Assembly (NCBI GenBank): GCA_023431055.1
Contig: JAEYXX010000001.1
Coordinates: forward strand, 1-64,000
Origin: Pseudomonadota bacterium
GTDB taxonomy: Bacteria > Pseudomonadota > Gammaproteobacteria > Pseudomonadales > Pseudomonadaceae
Length of the DNA stretch: 64,000 nt
Direction: 5' to 3'
Positions 23,360-34,081 of the stretch are shown one piece after another (the first letter of the stretch is position 1; the number at the start of each line of letters is the position of its first letter). The notes under the pieces were generated by a model. That model was given only the letters and a program-made list of their open reading frames with translations. It searched no databases and had not been told where the DNA came from. A program made the translations under genes and the position numbers.

Positions 23360-24757
23360 TCAGAGCAGTTGATCGAGCAGGTAATACAGCAGATTGAATG
23401 GTTTGTTGCGGTCGGCCACATCGCTGCTTTCCGAAGCATCCAGAACCTGCCCGCTACCATCGAGCACGCTGCTGACGAAGTGATCCAGCTGCAGGTTCTG
23501 CTCCTGGATATCGGAGTTGGCGAACTCGATGATGCTGGTGCAGTGGCTTTCGTTGACGTTACGGAACTGCGGGAAATAACCACCGACATTGCCCAGACTG
23601 GCCAACTGGCTGCGCAGGCGCGTGGTGTCCGTGGCCCAGCGCTGCCTGATCAACGCCTCCTTGGCCGCCTGATTCGGCGCATTGACGATCTCCGGATAGA
23701 AGCGCTCGTAGGAATAGGACGAATAGTTCAGATCCTGCCAGAAGTGCGTGTGCCCCATGCGGTCACCCGGCAGGTTGCTCGACAGCGCCGGGTATAGGCT
23801 GCCCAGGTCGTTGCGGTTGAAGCCTGGCAGGCGTGCCTGCAGGTACTGCAGCGGACCTTGAGCGGCATCCAGCCCCCAGGCCTGGCGAATGAAGGCCTGC
23901 AATGGATAGGACGGATACGCCTGATTGTCGCCGGCAAGGGCGGTGTACACCGGCCCGGAGTCATTGATCAGGAAACCGCGATCCGGGGCGATGTCCTGAC
24001 GCAGATTGGCGTAATTGGTCAGGCTCCCCGCGCCGCCCGCACTGCAGCCCGTAGTGAGCATCTGGATCGGTCGCGGCAGATTGTCCTTCAACCACCCGGC
24101 CACCGCGCGCATGTTGCGCAAGCCGTTGTGGTGCCACACCAGCGGAGGATTTTCCCCTTGTGAATCCTCGTAGATCGCCACCTTGTCGCCGGAGTAGATA
24201 TCACCCGTGCAATACGGCACATAGACCATGTTCCAGTTCTGCGTCTTTACCCGCGTCCAGGGATGCAGACGCACGACGAAGGGGCTCACCAGGCTTGCCC
24301 CAGGGTTGAGCAGCGACATGTAGTCATCGGCGATGCCGTCGGGATTGCGCGCACCGCGGATGCCGCTTTGCCCACTGCAGCTGGCGTAGTCCCAGCAGGC
24401 GCCGCCTCCCTCCAGATAAACGATGGTGTTGCGCGTGTTCGGCACGCGATTGATGAAGAACTTGTAAGGCGAGCCATTGCCGCACACCGCACCGGTTTGC
24501 GGCGCCATCTGGATCGTTTGCCAGCCGTAGTAATTGCCGGGATTGAAGCCACTGTTGAAACCTGCCGGGTTGGCCAGCAGCGGGTAAGACCCGACACGCT
24601 GCGCGGGGGTGACCGGGTTGTCGGCCTTTGGTGGCGAAACCAGGTTGCTCAGGCTCTGCCAGAAGTTGTAATCACCCGGTTCGGCACTGGCAGGCGTACC
24701 AAGGGCCAGCAGGAGCAAAGCGGGAACGGCGCGCAGCAAGGAACGGACGACGGGCAT
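23360..24757 (-). CDS. Secreted pectinacetylesterase-family serine hydrolase
   Basis: A 465-residue alpha/beta-hydrolase of the pectinacetylesterase/Notum family. The signal peptide is residues 1-25 (cleavage ASA before EPGD). Motifs are EGGGACW at 116-122 (oxyanion region), the nucleophile elbow GCSAGG at 237-242 (Ser239), an Asp in INDSGP (Asp266) and ESHC at 403-406 (His405), giving a likely Ser-Asp-His triad. The start at 24757 has a GAGGGGGG Shine-Dalgarno; in-frame ATGs further upstream lack one. Bacterial members act on varied acyl esters, so the substrate is open. It converges on the lipoprotein gene with only 40 bases between, and no clear terminator. Confidence 0.8.
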   Translation of the reverse strand: MPVVRSLLRAVPALLLLALGTPASAEPGDYNFWQSLSNLVSPPKADNPVTPAQRVGSYPLLANPAGFNSGFNPGNYYGWQTIQMAPQTGAVCGNGSPYKFFINRVPNTRNTIVYLEGGGACWDYASCSGQSGIRGARNPDGIADDYMSLLNPGASLVSPFVVRLHPWTRVKTQNWNMVYVPYCTGDIYSGDKVAIYEDSQGENPPLVWHHNGLRNMRAVAGWLKDNLPRPIQMLTTGCSAGGAGSLTNYANLRQDIAPDRGFLINDSGPVYTALAGDNQAYPSYPLQAFIRQAWGLDAAQGPLQYLQARLPGFNRNDLGSLYPALSSNLPGDRMGHTHFWQDLNYSSYSYERFYPEIVNAPNQAAKEALIRQRWATDTTRLRSQLASLGNVGGYFPQFRNVNESHCTSIIEFANSDIQEQNLQLDHFVSSVLDGSGQVLDASESSDVADRNKPFNLLYYLLDQLL

Positions 24758-25222
24758 GGCAACCCCCCTCATGTTGTTATGCGTACGAAGGGTCGGCATA
24801 CCCAGGCAGGGCAACTTCGCAGACCCAGCGGATGGTGGGTACTGCTCGATCAGCGAGGCATCGCTTTGCGGCGATTCATGCACGCTAGTACAAGATCAGG
24901 TGAATGGCACCATAGCCTGGATAACGATTGGTGATATGACCGGCAGCGGCCTATGCAACGAAGGAATTTGGCGAGCGGCTTTGCTGCTTTGGCCCTAACA
25001 CCAAAGTGGCAATGAATTGCTCACTTAGCCGAGGCCAATCACGCCGTGAAATGAGGCAAATTAGTCGGATGAATGTCTAGGCAATTGCCAGATCAAAGCC
25101 CTCAGCTATAGTCCTGAAGCACCGTGCCAAACGCCTCGCTGAGAAATTGCAGCGAAGCGGCAAGTCAATCAGAAGTCCGACAGAAACGATCAAGCGGCAG
25201 GAATAATTTTTCTCTGAAAAAT

Positions 25223-25260
25223 TTACTTACAGTTACCTTGCACATAGTATTGTGTACACA
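25223..25260 (+). promoter_or_regulatory. Candidate nuo promoter with overlapping palindrome
   Basis: TTACTT (25223-25228), a 16-base spacer, TAGTAT (25245-25250), immediately followed by the perfect palindrome TGTGTACACA (25251-25260) where transcription should start. A short leader with an AGCGCC/GGCGCT hairpin (25270-25287) runs to nuoA. The rest of the 579-bp gap upstream (24758-25222) is AT-richer than its surroundings and shows nothing else I can name. Confidence 0.4.
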
Positions 25261-25336
25261 CTTTGCGTCAGCGCCCTTTCCGGCGCTTGGCCACTAACAA
25301 ATTAAAAAGCCGTTCCTTAGTTCAAGGAGTACCGGC

Positions 25337-25750
25337 ATGCCTGATGCGGTAACGACCATGTCCCACAACTGGGCTTTCGCTGTTTTCTTGCTGGGTGTCT
25401 TCGGGCTCATCGCCTTCATGCTCGGCGTTTCCAGTCTGCTCGGTAGCAAAGCCTGGGGACGCAGTAAGAACGAACCGTTCGAGTCGGGCATGCTTCCTAC
25501 CGGCAGCGCGCGTCTGCGCCTGTCAGCCAAGTTCTATCTGGTCGCGATGCTCTTCGTGATCTTCGACGTTGAAGCCCTCTATCTCTTCGCTTGGGCAGTC
25601 TCGGTGCGCGAAAGCGGCTGGGCGGGCCTGATCGAAGCTACAGTTTTCATAGCAATTCTGTTGGCAGGTCTTGTCTATCTTTGGCGTATCGGCGCGCTCG
25701 ATTGGGCACCGCAGGGACGTCGTGAACGGCAGGCGAAGCTAAAACAATGA
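25337..25750 (+). CDS. nuoA: NADH-quinone oxidoreductase subunit A
   Basis: Membrane-arm subunit of proton-pumping complex I. The 137-residue protein has three hydrophobic segments ([55 protein letters not shown]). The conserved loop [11 protein letters not shown] joins the first two and the motif FDVE lies in the second. Start with AAGGAG 9 bases upstream. It is the first gene of a 13-gene nuo operon that spans to 40347. Confidence 0.96.
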   Translation: MPDAVTTMSHNWAFAVFLLGVFGLIAFMLGVSSLLGSKAWGRSKNEPFESGMLPTGSARLRLSAKFYLVAMLFVIFDVEALYLFAWAVSVRESGWAGLIEATVFIAILLAGLVYLWRIGALDWAPQGRRERQAKLKQ

Positions 25751-25760
25751 GGCTTTGGCG

Positions 25761-26438
25761 ATGCAATACAAACTTACTCGGGTCGACCCGGATGCGCCCA
25801 ACGAGGCGTATCCGATTGGCCAGCGGGAGGTCGTCTCCGACCCGCTGCTAGAGGATCAGGTTCACAAGAACATCTACATGGGCAAGCTCTCGGACGCGCT
25901 CAACGGCGCGGTCAACTGGGGGCGCAAGAATTCCTTGTGGCCGTACAACTTCGGCCTGTCCTGCTGCTATGTGGAAATGACCACCGCCTTCACCGCCCCG
26001 CATGACGTTGCGCGTTTCGGTGCGGAAGTCATTCGCGCATCACCCCGCCAGGCTGACTTCATGGTCATCGCCGGCACCTGCTTCATCAAGATGGCGCCGG
26101 TCATCCAGCGTCTCTATGAACAGATGCTGGAGCCCAAGTGGGTCATCTCCATGGGTTCATGCGCCAACTCCGGCGGCATGTACGACATCTACTCGGTCGT
26201 TCAGGGCGTGGACAAGTTCCTCCCCGTGGACGTCTACATTCCCGGCTGCCCGCCCCGTCCGGAGGCGTTCCTGCAAGGCTTGATGCTGCTGCAGGAATCC
26301 ATCGGCCAGGAGCGCCGCCCGCTTTCCTGGGTCGTTGGCGATCAAGGCATCTACCGTGCCGAAATGCCTTCGCAGAAGGAACAGCGGCGCGAGCAGCGAA
26401 TCGCCGTTACCAACCTGCGTAGCCCCGACGAAGTCTGA
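25761..26438 (+). CDS. nuoB: NADH-quinone oxidoreductase subunit B
   Basis: Peripheral-arm subunit that carries the terminal cluster N2 next to the quinone site. The 225-residue protein has the tandem cysteines Cys68-Cys69 (SCCYVEM), Cys134 (GSCANSGG) and Cys163 (GCPPRPE), the four N2 ligands. The start is ATG at 25761; a TTG six bases upstream is in frame but less likely. The gene begins 10 bases after the nuoA stop. Confidence 0.97.
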   Translation: MQYKLTRVDPDAPNEAYPIGQREVVSDPLLEDQVHKNIYMGKLSDALNGAVNWGRKNSLWPYNFGLSCCYVEMTTAFTAPHDVARFGAEVIRASPRQADFMVIAGTCFIKMAPVIQRLYEQMLEPKWVISMGSCANSGGMYDIYSVVQGVDKFLPVDVYIPGCPPRPEAFLQGLMLLQESIGQERRPLSWVVGDQGIYRAEMPSQKEQRREQRIAVTNLRSPDEV

Positions 26439-26441
26439 GCC

Positions 26442-26463
26442 GATGCTTGCCTGCGCAAGCATC
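26442..26463 (+). other. Intercistronic hairpin nuoB-nuoCD
   Basis: A 9-bp perfect inverted repeat (GATGCTTGC and its complement, 4-base loop) in the 63-base gap between nuoB and nuoCD. No T-run follows. It may stabilise or space the mRNA segment. Confidence 0.5.
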
Positions 26464-26501
26464 ACGCCCACTTTCTACGTTGATCGACAGCGACCGAGAC
26501 C

Positions 26502-28283
26502 ATGACTCAAGACACCGTTGTGTCCATACCACCTTACAAGGCTGACGACCAGGACGTCGTCGCCGAACTGCGCGCCCGTTTTGGCGACGACAGTTTCACC
26601 CTGCAAGCGACCCGCACCGGCATGCCGGTCCTCTGGGTTGCGCGTGAGCGCCTCATTGAAGTGCTCACCTGCCTATGCAACCTGCCGCGCCCCTACGTGA
26701 TGCTCTATGACCTGCACGGCGTCGACGAGCGCCTGCGCACCCAGCGTCGCGGCCTGCCGGACGCCGACTTCACGGTGTTCTATCACCTGATGTCGCTGGA
26801 GCGTAATAGTGACGTAATGATCAAGGTCGCCTTGTCCGAGCGCGACCTCAACCTGCCCACCGCCACCGGCATCTGGCCCAACGCCAACTGGTACGAACGC
26901 GAAGTCTGGGATCTGTACGGCATCACCTTCACTGGCCACCCGCACCTGAGCCGCATCATGATGCCGCCAACCTGGGAAGGTCACCCGCTGCGCAAGGACT
27001 ACCCGGCGCGCGCCACCGAATTCGATCCGTTCAGCCTGACCCTGGCCAAGCAGCAACTGGAAGAAGAAGCCGCGCGCTTCCGCCCCGAAGACTGGGGCAT
27101 GAAACGCGGCGGTGAGCACGAGGACTACATGTTCCTCAACCTCGGCCCCAACCACCCCTCCGCCCACGGCGCGTTCCGCATCATCCTGCAGCTCGACGGC
27201 GAAGAGATCGTCGATTGCGTGCCGGAGATCGGCTACCACCACCGTGGCGCCGAGAAGATGGCCGAACGGCAGAGCTGGCACAGCTTCATCCCCTACACCG
27301 ACCGCATCGACTACCTCGGCGGGGTGATGAACAACCTGCCCTACGTGCTCTCGGTGGAAAAGCTCGCCGGCATCAAGGTGCCGGCCCGTGTCGACTTCAT
27401 CCGCGTGATGCTCGCCGAGTTCTTCCGCATCACCAGTCACCTGCTGTTCCTCGGCACCTACATCCAGGACGTCGGCGCGATGACCCCGGTGTTCTTCACC
27501 TTCACCGACCGCCAGCGCGCCTACAAGGTGATCGAAGCCATCACCGGTTTCCGCCTGCACCCGGCCTGGTACCGCATCGGTGGCGTCGCCCATGACCTGC
27601 CGCGCGGTTGGGACAAGCTGGTCAAGGAGTTCGTCGACTGGCTGCCCAAGCGCCTCGACGAATACGAGAAGGCCGCGCTGAAGAACAGCATCCTCAAGGC
27701 CCGTACCATCGGCGTGGCGCAGTACAACACCAAGGAAGCGCTGGAATGGGGCACCACCGGCGCCGGCCTGCGCGCCACCGGCTGCGACTTCGACCTGCGC
27801 AAGGCGCGCCCCTACTCCGGCTACGAGCACTTCGATTTCGAGGTGCCGCTGGCGGCCAATGGCGATGCCTACGACCGCTGCATGGTGCGCGTGGAAGAGA
27901 TGCGCCAGAGCATCCGCATCATCGACCAGTGCCTGAAGAACATGCCGGAAGGCCCGTACAAGGCCGACCATCCGCTGACCACGCCGCCGCCGAAAGAGCG
28001 CACGCTGCAGCACATCGAAACCCTGATCACTCACTTCCTGCAGGTTTCCTGGGGCCCGGTCATGCCGGCCAACGAAGCCTTCCAGATGATCGAGGCGACC
28101 AAAGGCATCAACAGTTATTACCTGACGAGCGACGGCAGCACCATGAGCTACCGCACCCGGATTCGCACCCCCAGCTTCGCCCACCTGCAGCAGATCCCCT
28201 CGGTGATCCGCGGCAGCATGGTGGCGGATCTGATCGCCTATCTGGGCAGTATCGACTTCGTCATGGCCGACGTGGACCGCTGA
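26502..28283 (+). CDS. nuoCD: NADH-quinone oxidoreductase fused subunit C/D
   Basis: Peripheral-arm subunits C and D joined in one 593-residue chain, as is usual in gammaproteobacteria. The NuoC part (about 1-190) holds the [16 protein letters not shown] motif; the NuoD part (about 200-593) holds [35 protein letters not shown] and, at the end, [19 protein letters not shown] and [16 protein letters not shown]. NuoD forms the quinone pocket with NuoB. The stop is 2 bases before the nuoE start. Confidence 0.97.
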   Translation: MTQDTVVSIPPYKADDQDVVAELRARFGDDSFTLQATRTGMPVLWVARERLIEVLTCLCNLPRPYVMLYDLHGVDERLRTQRRGLPDADFTVFYHLMSLERNSDVMIKVALSERDLNLPTATGIWPNANWYEREVWDLYGITFTGHPHLSRIMMPPTWEGHPLRKDYPARATEFDPFSLTLAKQQLEEEAARFRPEDWGMKRGGEHEDYMFLNLGPNHPSAHGAFRIILQLDGEEIVDCVPEIGYHHRGAEKMAERQSWHSFIPYTDRIDYLGGVMNNLPYVLSVEKLAGIKVPARVDFIRVMLAEFFRITSHLLFLGTYIQDVGAMTPVFFTFTDRQRAYKVIEAITGFRLHPAWYRIGGVAHDLPRGWDKLVKEFVDWLPKRLDEYEKAALKNSILKARTIGVAQYNTKEALEWGTTGAGLRATGCDFDLRKARPYSGYEHFDFEVPLAANGDAYDRCMVRVEEMRQSIRIIDQCLKNMPEGPYKADHPLTTPPPKERTLQHIETLITHFLQVSWGPVMPANEAFQMIEATKGINSYYLTSDGSTMSYRTRIRTPSFAHLQQIPSVIRGSMVADLIAYLGSIDFVMADVDR

Positions 28284-28285
28284 TC

Positions 28286-28780
28286 ATGAATACGCTAATT
28301 CAGACCGACCGTTTCACCCTCAGCGAAACCGAGCGCTCGGCCATCGAGCACGAGATGCATCACTACGAAGACCCGCGCGCCGCCAGCATCGAGGCGCTGA
28401 AGATCGTGCAGAAGCAACGCGGCTGGGTGCCGGACGGTGCCGCTGACGCCATTGGCGCGATCCTCGGCATTCCCGCCAGCGACGTCGAGGGCGTGGCCAC
28501 CTTCTATAGCCAGATCTTCCGCCAGCCTGTGGGCCGCCACGTGATTCGCGTGTGCGACAGCATGACCTGCTACATCGGCGGCCATGAGTCGGTGGTCAGT
28601 GAGATGCAGAAGCAACTTGGCATCGGTCTCGGCCAGACCACCGCCGACCAGCGTTTCACCCTGCTGCCGGTGTGCTGCCTGGGCAACTGCGACAAGGCGC
28701 CGGCGGTGATGATCGACGACGACACCTTCGGCGATGTTCAACCGGGCGGCGTCGCCAAGCTGCTGGAGGCCTACCAATGA
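28286..28780 (+). CDS. nuoE: NADH-quinone oxidoreductase subunit E
   Basis: 24-kDa-type thioredoxin-fold subunit that binds the N1a [2Fe-2S] cluster. The 164-residue protein has ligands Cys90 and Cys95 (CDSMTC) and Cys131 and Cys135 (CLGNC). The start follows the nuoCD stop by 2 bases, and its stop overlaps the nuoF start as ATGA, so translation of the three is probably coupled. Confidence 0.96.
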   Translation: MNTLIQTDRFTLSETERSAIEHEMHHYEDPRAASIEALKIVQKQRGWVPDGAADAIGAILGIPASDVEGVATFYSQIFRQPVGRHVIRVCDSMTCYIGGHESVVSEMQKQLGIGLGQTTADQRFTLLPVCCLGNCDKAPAVMIDDDTFGDVQPGGVAKLLEAYQ

Positions 28781-30123
28781 AAACCCTGACCTCCATCGGC
28801 CCAGCCAACCGCATCGCCCGCAGCGAAGAAACCCACCCGCTGACCTGGCGTCTGCGTGACGACGCCCAGCCGGTGTGGCTGGAGGAATACCAGCAGAAGA
28901 ACGGCTACACGGCCGCGCGCAAGGCACTGACCGAGATGGCCCAGGCCGACATCGTGCAGACCGTCAAGGAATCCGGCCTCAAGGGTCGCGGCGGCGCAGG
29001 CTTCCCCACCGGGGTGAAGTGGGGCCTGATGCCGGCCGACGAATCCATGAACATCCGCTACCTGCTGTGCAATGCGGACGAAATGGAGCCCAACACCTGG
29101 AAAGACCGCATGCTGATGGAACAGCTGCCACACCTGTTGGTGGAAGGCATGCTGATCTCGGCGCGTGCGCTCAAGGCCTACCGCGGCTACATCTTCCTGC
29201 GCGGCGAATACGTCGACGCCGCTGCCAACCTCAACCGTGCCATCGAGGAAGCCAAGGCCGCAGGCCTCTTGGGCAAGAACATCTTCGGCTCAGGCTTCGA
29301 TTTCGAGCTGTTCGTACACACCGGCGCCGGCCGCTACATCTGCGGTGAAGAAACCGCGCTGATCAACTCCTTGGAAGGCCGCCGCGCCAACCCACGGGCC
29401 AAGCCGCCCTTCCCCGCCGCCGTTGGCGTATGGGGCAAGCCGACCTGCGTCAACAACGTCGAAACCCTGTGCAACGTGCCGGCCATCGTTGGCCAAGGCG
29501 TGGACTGGTACAAGGGCCTCGCCCGCCCGGGCAGCGAAGACCACGGCACCAAGCTGATGGGCTTCTCCGGCAAGGTGAAGAACCCCGGGCTGTGGGAACT
29601 GCCCTTCGGCGTCACGGCACGCGAGCTGTTCGAGGACTACGCCGGCGGCATGCGCGACGGCTACAGGCTCAAATGCTGGCAGCCCGGCGGTGCCGGCACC
29701 GGCTTCCTGCTGCCCGAGCACCTCGAGGCGCAGATGTACGCCGGTGGTATCGCCAAGGTCGGCACCCGCATGGGCACCGGCCTGGCACTGGCGGTGGACG
29801 ACTCGATCAACATGGTTTCTCTGCTGCGCAACATGGAAGAGTTCTTCGCCCGCGAGTCCTGCGGCTGGTGTACGCCATGCCGCGACGGCCTGCCCTGGAG
29901 CGTGAAGATTCTCCGCGCCCTGGAGCGCAAGCAAGGCAGCCGCGAGGACATCGATACCCTGCTCGGCCTGGTCAACTTCCTCGGCCCGGGCAAGACCTTC
30001 TGCGCACACGCACCAGGCGCCGTAGAGCCGCTGGGCAGTGCCATCAAGTATTTCCGTGAAGAGTTCGAGGCCGGCGTCGTCGCCGAGGTGATCCCACCGC
30101 AGGTGGCAGCCCACGCCTTGTGA
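28777..30123 (+). CDS. nuoF: NADH-quinone oxidoreductase subunit F
   Basis: Binds NADH and FMN and carries the N3 [4Fe-4S] cluster; the electron entry site. The 448-residue protein has the glycine-rich NADH/FMN motif [10 protein letters not shown] at 70-79, and the cluster cysteines in ESCGWCTPC (Cys362, Cys365, Cys368) plus one near residue 408 (KTFCAHAPG). It overlaps nuoE by 4 bases. A frame starting further upstream inside nuoE is not the real start. Confidence 0.97.
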   Translation: MKTLTSIGPANRIARSEETHPLTWRLRDDAQPVWLEEYQQKNGYTAARKALTEMAQADIVQTVKESGLKGRGGAGFPTGVKWGLMPADESMNIRYLLCNADEMEPNTWKDRMLMEQLPHLLVEGMLISARALKAYRGYIFLRGEYVDAAANLNRAIEEAKAAGLLGKNIFGSGFDFELFVHTGAGRYICGEETALINSLEGRRANPRAKPPFPAAVGVWGKPTCVNNVETLCNVPAIVGQGVDWYKGLARPGSEDHGTKLMGFSGKVKNPGLWELPFGVTARELFEDYAGGMRDGYRLKCWQPGGAGTGFLLPEHLEAQMYAGGIAKVGTRMGTGLALAVDDSINMVSLLRNMEEFFARESCGWCTPCRDGLPWSVKILRALERKQGSREDIDTLLGLVNFLGPGKTFCAHAPGAVEPLGSAIKYFREEFEAGVVAEVIPPQVAAHAL

Positions 30124-30130
30124 GCCTGAC

Positions 30131-30211
30131 GGCCGGACCAGTGGGCGCGATAGCGCCGTCCGGCCCAGGCAACGAGAAGAATTCCCTTAGCCCGTCCACC
30201 TTCGGGTGGGC
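30131..30211 (+). other. Two hairpins in the nuoF-nuoG spacer
   Basis: The 106-base spacer folds into a compound hairpin, GGCCGGAC/GTCCGGCC (30131-30138, 30158-30165) enclosing GGCGC-GATA-GCGCC, then a second 7-bp stem with a UUCG tetraloop (30194-30211). Neither is followed by a T-run. UUCG loops are unusually stable, so these look like mRNA-processing or stabilising elements. Confidence 0.55.
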
Positions 30212-30229
30212 AAACGAAGACTGAAGAAA

Positions 30230-32938
30230 ATGGCCACTATCCACGTAGACGGCAAAGATTTCGAAGTCGATGGTGCAGACAACCTCCTGCAGGCCTGCCT
30301 GTCCCTCGGACTCGATATCCCCTACTTCTGCTGGCACCCGGCGCTTGGCAGCGTCGGCGCCTGCCGCCAGTGTGCGGTCAAGCAGTACAACGACGAGAAC
30401 GACACCCGTGGTCGTCTGGTCATGTCCTGCATGACGCCTGCCACCGACAACACCTGGATTTCCATTGACGACGAGGAAGCCAAGCAGTTTCGCTCCAGCG
30501 TCGTCGAATGGCTGATGACCAACCACCCGCACGACTGCCCGGTGTGCGAGGAAGGCGGTCACTGCCACCTGCAGGACATGACGGTGATGACCGGGCACAA
30601 CGCCCGTCGCTATCGCTTTACCAAGCGGACTCATCAAAATCAAGAGTTGGGCCCGTTTATCGCCCACGAGATGAACCGCTGCATCGCCTGCTACCGCTGC
30701 GTGCGCTACTACAAGGACTACGCCGGCGGCACCGACCTGGGCGTCTACGGCGCGCACGACAACGTGTACTTCGGCCGCGTCGAAGACGGCACGCTGGAAA
30801 GCGAATTCTCCGGCAACCTGGTCGAGGTCTGCCCGACTGGCGTGTTCACCGACAAGACCCACTCCGAGCGTTACAACCGCAAGTGGGACATGCAGTTCGC
30901 CCCGAGTATCTGCCATGGCTGCTCCAGCGGCTGCAATACCAGCCCGGGCGAACGCTACGGCGAAATACGCCGTATCGAGAACCGCTTCAACGGCTCGGTG
31001 AACCAGTACTTCCTCTGCGACCGTGGCCGCTTCGGCTATGGTTACGTCAACCGCGAAGACCGCCCGCGTCAGCCATTGCTGGCCGGCCAGGCCATTGGCC
31101 TCGACGCCGCGCTGGACAAGGCCGCCGAGCTGCTCAAGGGCAAGCGTGTGATCGGTATCGGCTCGCCGCGCGCCAGCCTCGAATCCAACTATGCCCTGCG
31201 CGAACTGGTCGGTGATGCCAATTACTACAGCGGCATCGCCGCTGGCGAACTGGCCAATATCCGCCTGATCCGCGACATCCTGCAAAACGGCCCGCTGCCG
31301 ACCCCGACCCTGCGCGATGTCGAGCTGCACGACGCCATCTTCATCCTCGGCGAAGACCTTACCCAAACCGCCGCGCGCCTGGCCCTGGCCCTGCGCCAGG
31401 CAGTCAAGGGCAAGGCCACCGAAATCGCCGCCGGTGCGCGTATTCAGGACTGGCACATGGCCGCCGTGCAGAACGTCGCCCAGCACGCCCTGCACCCGCT
31501 GTTCATCGCCAGCATCGGTGAAACCCGCCTGGACGACGTGGCCGCCGAAAGCGTACACGCCGCGCCGGCCGACCTGGCCCGCATCGGTTTCGCCGTGGCT
31601 CACGCCATCGACCCGGGCGCACCGGCCGTCGACGGACTGGACGCCGAGGCCCGCGAGCTGGTGCAGCGCATCGCCGATGCCCTGCTCGCCGCCAAGCGCC
31701 CGCTGATCGTCTCCGGCGCCTCGCTGGGCGACAAAGCCCTGATCGAAGCCGCCGCCAACATCGCCAGCGCGCTGAAGAACCGCGAGAAGAACGGCTCGCT
31801 GAGCCTAGTGGTACCCGAGGCCAACAGCCTGGGCCTGGCACTGCTTGGTGGTGAGTCCGTCGATGCCGCGCTGGAAGTCTTGAGCAGTGGCCAGGCCGAT
31901 GCCGTGATCGTGCTGGAGAACGACCTGTACCGCCGCGCCGAGACCGCCAAGGTCGATGCCGCACTCAGCGCCGCGCAAGTCGTGATCGTCGCCGACCACC
32001 AGCGTACCGCCACCAGCGAACGCGCCCACCTGTTGCTGCCGGTGGCCTCCTTCGCCGAAGGCGACGGCACCCTGGTCAGCCTCGAAGGTCGCGCCCAACG
32101 CTTCTTCCAGGTCTTCGAGCCGAGCTACTACGACAGCAATATCCTGATCCGCGAAGGCTGGCGCTGGCTGCACGCGCTGCACAGCACCCTGCTGGGCAAG
32201 GCCGTGGACTGGACGCAACTGGATCAGGTCACCGCAGCCTGCGCTGCCAGCAACCCGTATTTGTCCGGCATCAAGGACGCCGCGCCGAGTGCCTCGTTCC
32301 GCATCAAGGGCCTCAAGCTGGCGCGCGAGCCGCACCGCTACAGCGGCCGTACCGCCATGCGCGCCAATATCAGCGTGCACGAGCCGCGTCAGCCGCAGGA
32401 TCAGGACTCGGCCTTCGCCTTCTCCATGGAAGGCTACGCCGGCAGCAAGGAAGACCGTCAGCAGATTCCGTTCGCCTGGTCGCCAGGCTGGAACTCGCCG
32501 CAGGCCTGGAACAAGTTCCAGGACGAAGTCGGTGGTCACCTGCGCGCAGGTGACCCGGGCGTGCGCCTGATCGAGGCCGCTGGTAATGCCCTGCCCTGGT
32601 TCGCGGTGAACGCTGCCTTCAACCCGGCGGCGGGCACCTGGCAGGTGGCGCCGCTGCACCACCTGTTCGGCAGCGAGGAAAATTCCGCGCGCGCCAAGCC
32701 GATTCAGGAGCGTATGCCCGAGCCCTATGTGGCCCTGGCCCGCGATGAAGCGGCTCGCCTTGGGGTGAACGACGGTGCACTGCTGGCCGTGCGTGTCAAC
32801 GGCCAGGCGCTGCGCCTGCCGCTGCAGGTGCGTGATGATCTGGCCGTCGGTCTGGTCGGCCTGCCGGTCGGCCTGCCGGGCATTCCGGCAGCAGTCGCCG
32901 GTGCCAGCGTGACCCTGCTGCAGGAGGCCGCACAATGA
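30230..32938 (+). CDS. nuoG: NADH-quinone oxidoreductase subunit G
   Basis: Largest peripheral-arm subunit, with the iron-sulfur chain and a molybdopterin-oxidoreductase-like C-terminus without cofactor. The 902-residue protein starts MATIHVDG; an in-frame ATG at 30206 adds 8 basic residues and is less likely. N-terminal cluster ligands lie in [15 protein letters not shown], the histidine-ligated cluster in [17 protein letters not shown], and further cysteines in [11 protein letters not shown] and CHGCSSGC. It overlaps nuoH by 4 bases. Confidence 0.96.
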   Translation: MATIHVDGKDFEVDGADNLLQACLSLGLDIPYFCWHPALGSVGACRQCAVKQYNDENDTRGRLVMSCMTPATDNTWISIDDEEAKQFRSSVVEWLMTNHPHDCPVCEEGGHCHLQDMTVMTGHNARRYRFTKRTHQNQELGPFIAHEMNRCIACYRCVRYYKDYAGGTDLGVYGAHDNVYFGRVEDGTLESEFSGNLVEVCPTGVFTDKTHSERYNRKWDMQFAPSICHGCSSGCNTSPGERYGEIRRIENRFNGSVNQYFLCDRGRFGYGYVNREDRPRQPLLAGQAIGLDAALDKAAELLKGKRVIGIGSPRASLESNYALRELVGDANYYSGIAAGELANIRLIRDILQNGPLPTPTLRDVELHDAIFILGEDLTQTAARLALALRQAVKGKATEIAAGARIQDWHMAAVQNVAQHALHPLFIASIGETRLDDVAAESVHAAPADLARIGFAVAHAIDPGAPAVDGLDAEARELVQRIADALLAAKRPLIVSGASLGDKALIEAAANIASALKNREKNGSLSLVVPEANSLGLALLGGESVDAALEVLSSGQADAVIVLENDLYRRAETAKVDAALSAAQVVIVADHQRTATSERAHLLLPVASFAEGDGTLVSLEGRAQRFFQVFEPSYYDSNILIREGWRWLHALHSTLLGKAVDWTQLDQVTAACAASNPYLSGIKDAAPSASFRIKGLKLAREPHRYSGRTAMRANISVHEPRQPQDQDSAFAFSMEGYAGSKEDRQQIPFAWSPGWNSPQAWNKFQDEVGGHLRAGDPGVRLIEAAGNALPWFAVNAAFNPAAGTWQVAPLHHLFGSEENSARAKPIQERMPEPYVALARDEAARLGVNDGALLAVRVNGQALRLPLQVRDDLAVGLVGLPVGLPGIPAAVAGASVTLLQEAAQ

Positions 32939-33927
32939 GCTGGCTGACTCCCGAACTGATCGAGATCGTCATCGCGGTACTCAAGGCCATCGTCATCCTG
33001 CTGGTGGTGGTGGTTTGCGGCGCGCTGCTGAGCTTCATTGAGCGCCGTCTGCTCGGCTGGTGGCAGGATCGCTACGGGCCCAACCGCGTGGGGCCGTTCG
33101 GCATGTTCCAGATCGCCGCCGACATGATCAAGATGTTCTTCAAGGAGGACTGGACGCCGCCATTCGCCGACAGGTTCATCTTCATCCTGGCGCCGATGAT
33201 CGCCTTCTCGGCGATGCTGATGGCCTTCGCCATCATCCCCATCACCCCGAACTGGGGCGTGGCGGACTTGAACATCGGCATCCTGTTCTTCTTCGCCATG
33301 GCGGGCTTGTCGGTGTATGCCGTGCTGTTCGCTGGCTGGGCAAGCAACAACAAGTTCGCCCTGCTCGGTGCCCTGCGTGCTTCGGCGCAAACGGTGTCCT
33401 ACGAGGTGTTCCTGGCCCTGGCGCTGATGGGCGTGGTGGCGCAGGTCGGCTCGTTCAACATGCGCGACATCGTCGATTACCAGGCGCAGAACCTGTGGTT
33501 CATCATTCCGCAGTTCTTCGGCTTCTGTACCTTCTTCATCGCTGCTGTCGCCGTGACCCACCGTCACCCGTTCGACCAGCCGGAAGCCGAGCAGGAGCTG
33601 GCCGACGGTTACCACATCGAATACGCCGGGATGAAATGGGGCATGTTCTTCGTTGGCGAGTACGTCGCCATCGTCACCGTGTCGGCGCTGCTGGTAACCC
33701 TGTTCTTCGGTGGCTGGCACGGCCCGTTTGGCATCCTGCCGCAGATTCCGTTCTTCTGGTTCGCGCTGAAAACGGCCTTCTTCATCATGATCTTCATCCT
33801 GCTGCGCGCGTCGATCCCACGTCCGCGCTATGACCAGGTCATGGCCTTCAGCTGGAAGTTCTGCCTGCCGCTGACCCTGATCAACCTGCTGGTGACCGGC
33901 GCCGTTGTGCTGGCCACGGCCCAGTAA
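32935..33927 (+). CDS. nuoH: NADH-quinone oxidoreductase subunit H
   Basis: Membrane subunit at the junction of the two arms that helps form the quinone tunnel. The 330-residue protein has about eight membrane segments. Conserved parts are [21 protein letters not shown] near residue 32, the acidic loop [22 protein letters not shown], and [13 protein letters not shown] near the C-terminus. It begins in the last codon of nuoG (ATGA overlap). The following gap is unusually long for this operon because of the palindromic element. Confidence 0.97.
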   Translation: MSWLTPELIEIVIAVLKAIVILLVVVVCGALLSFIERRLLGWWQDRYGPNRVGPFGMFQIAADMIKMFFKEDWTPPFADRFIFILAPMIAFSAMLMAFAIIPITPNWGVADLNIGILFFFAMAGLSVYAVLFAGWASNNKFALLGALRASAQTVSYEVFLALALMGVVAQVGSFNMRDIVDYQAQNLWFIIPQFFGFCTFFIAAVAVTHRHPFDQPEAEQELADGYHIEYAGMKWGMFFVGEYVAIVTVSALLVTLFFGGWHGPFGILPQIPFFWFALKTAFFIMIFILLRASIPRPRYDQVMAFSWKFCLPLTLINLLVTGAVVLATAQ

Positions 33928-34066
33928 GAGGAGATTTACAAAGCAGCGAACGAAGGTCAGGCAAGGCGAAGTTCGCCGAAAAAGCGGAGTGTACGAGTAG
34001 TACATGAGCATTTTGAGGTGGACTTCAACGCAGCATGACCGAGTGCAGCAATTTGTAGATTTCCTC
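33928..34066. repeat. 139-bp imperfect palindrome between nuoH and nuoI
   Basis: Two arms of exactly 67 bases flank a 5-base centre (GAGTA at 33995-33999). The outer 15 bases match as inverted repeats at 13 positions (GAGGAGATTTACAAA against GAGGAAATCTACAAA on the other strand). A GAAGTTCGCC-like inner patch and the GTAC bases beside the centre also match; the segments between are diverged. It starts directly after the nuoH stop and ends 3 bases before the nuoI Shine-Dalgarno. The shape suggests a small non-autonomous mobile element or its relic. I recall similar sequences in other Pseudomonas intergenic regions but cannot confirm copies. Confidence 0.6.
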
Positions 34067-34081
34067 GTAGGAGAGATGAGA

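Noticed and set aside
34004-34081. N-terminal extension of NuoI starting at 34004
   Set aside because: It would read through the palindromic element and add 26 residues that do not resemble NuoI; a good Shine-Dalgarno is at 34069-34073.
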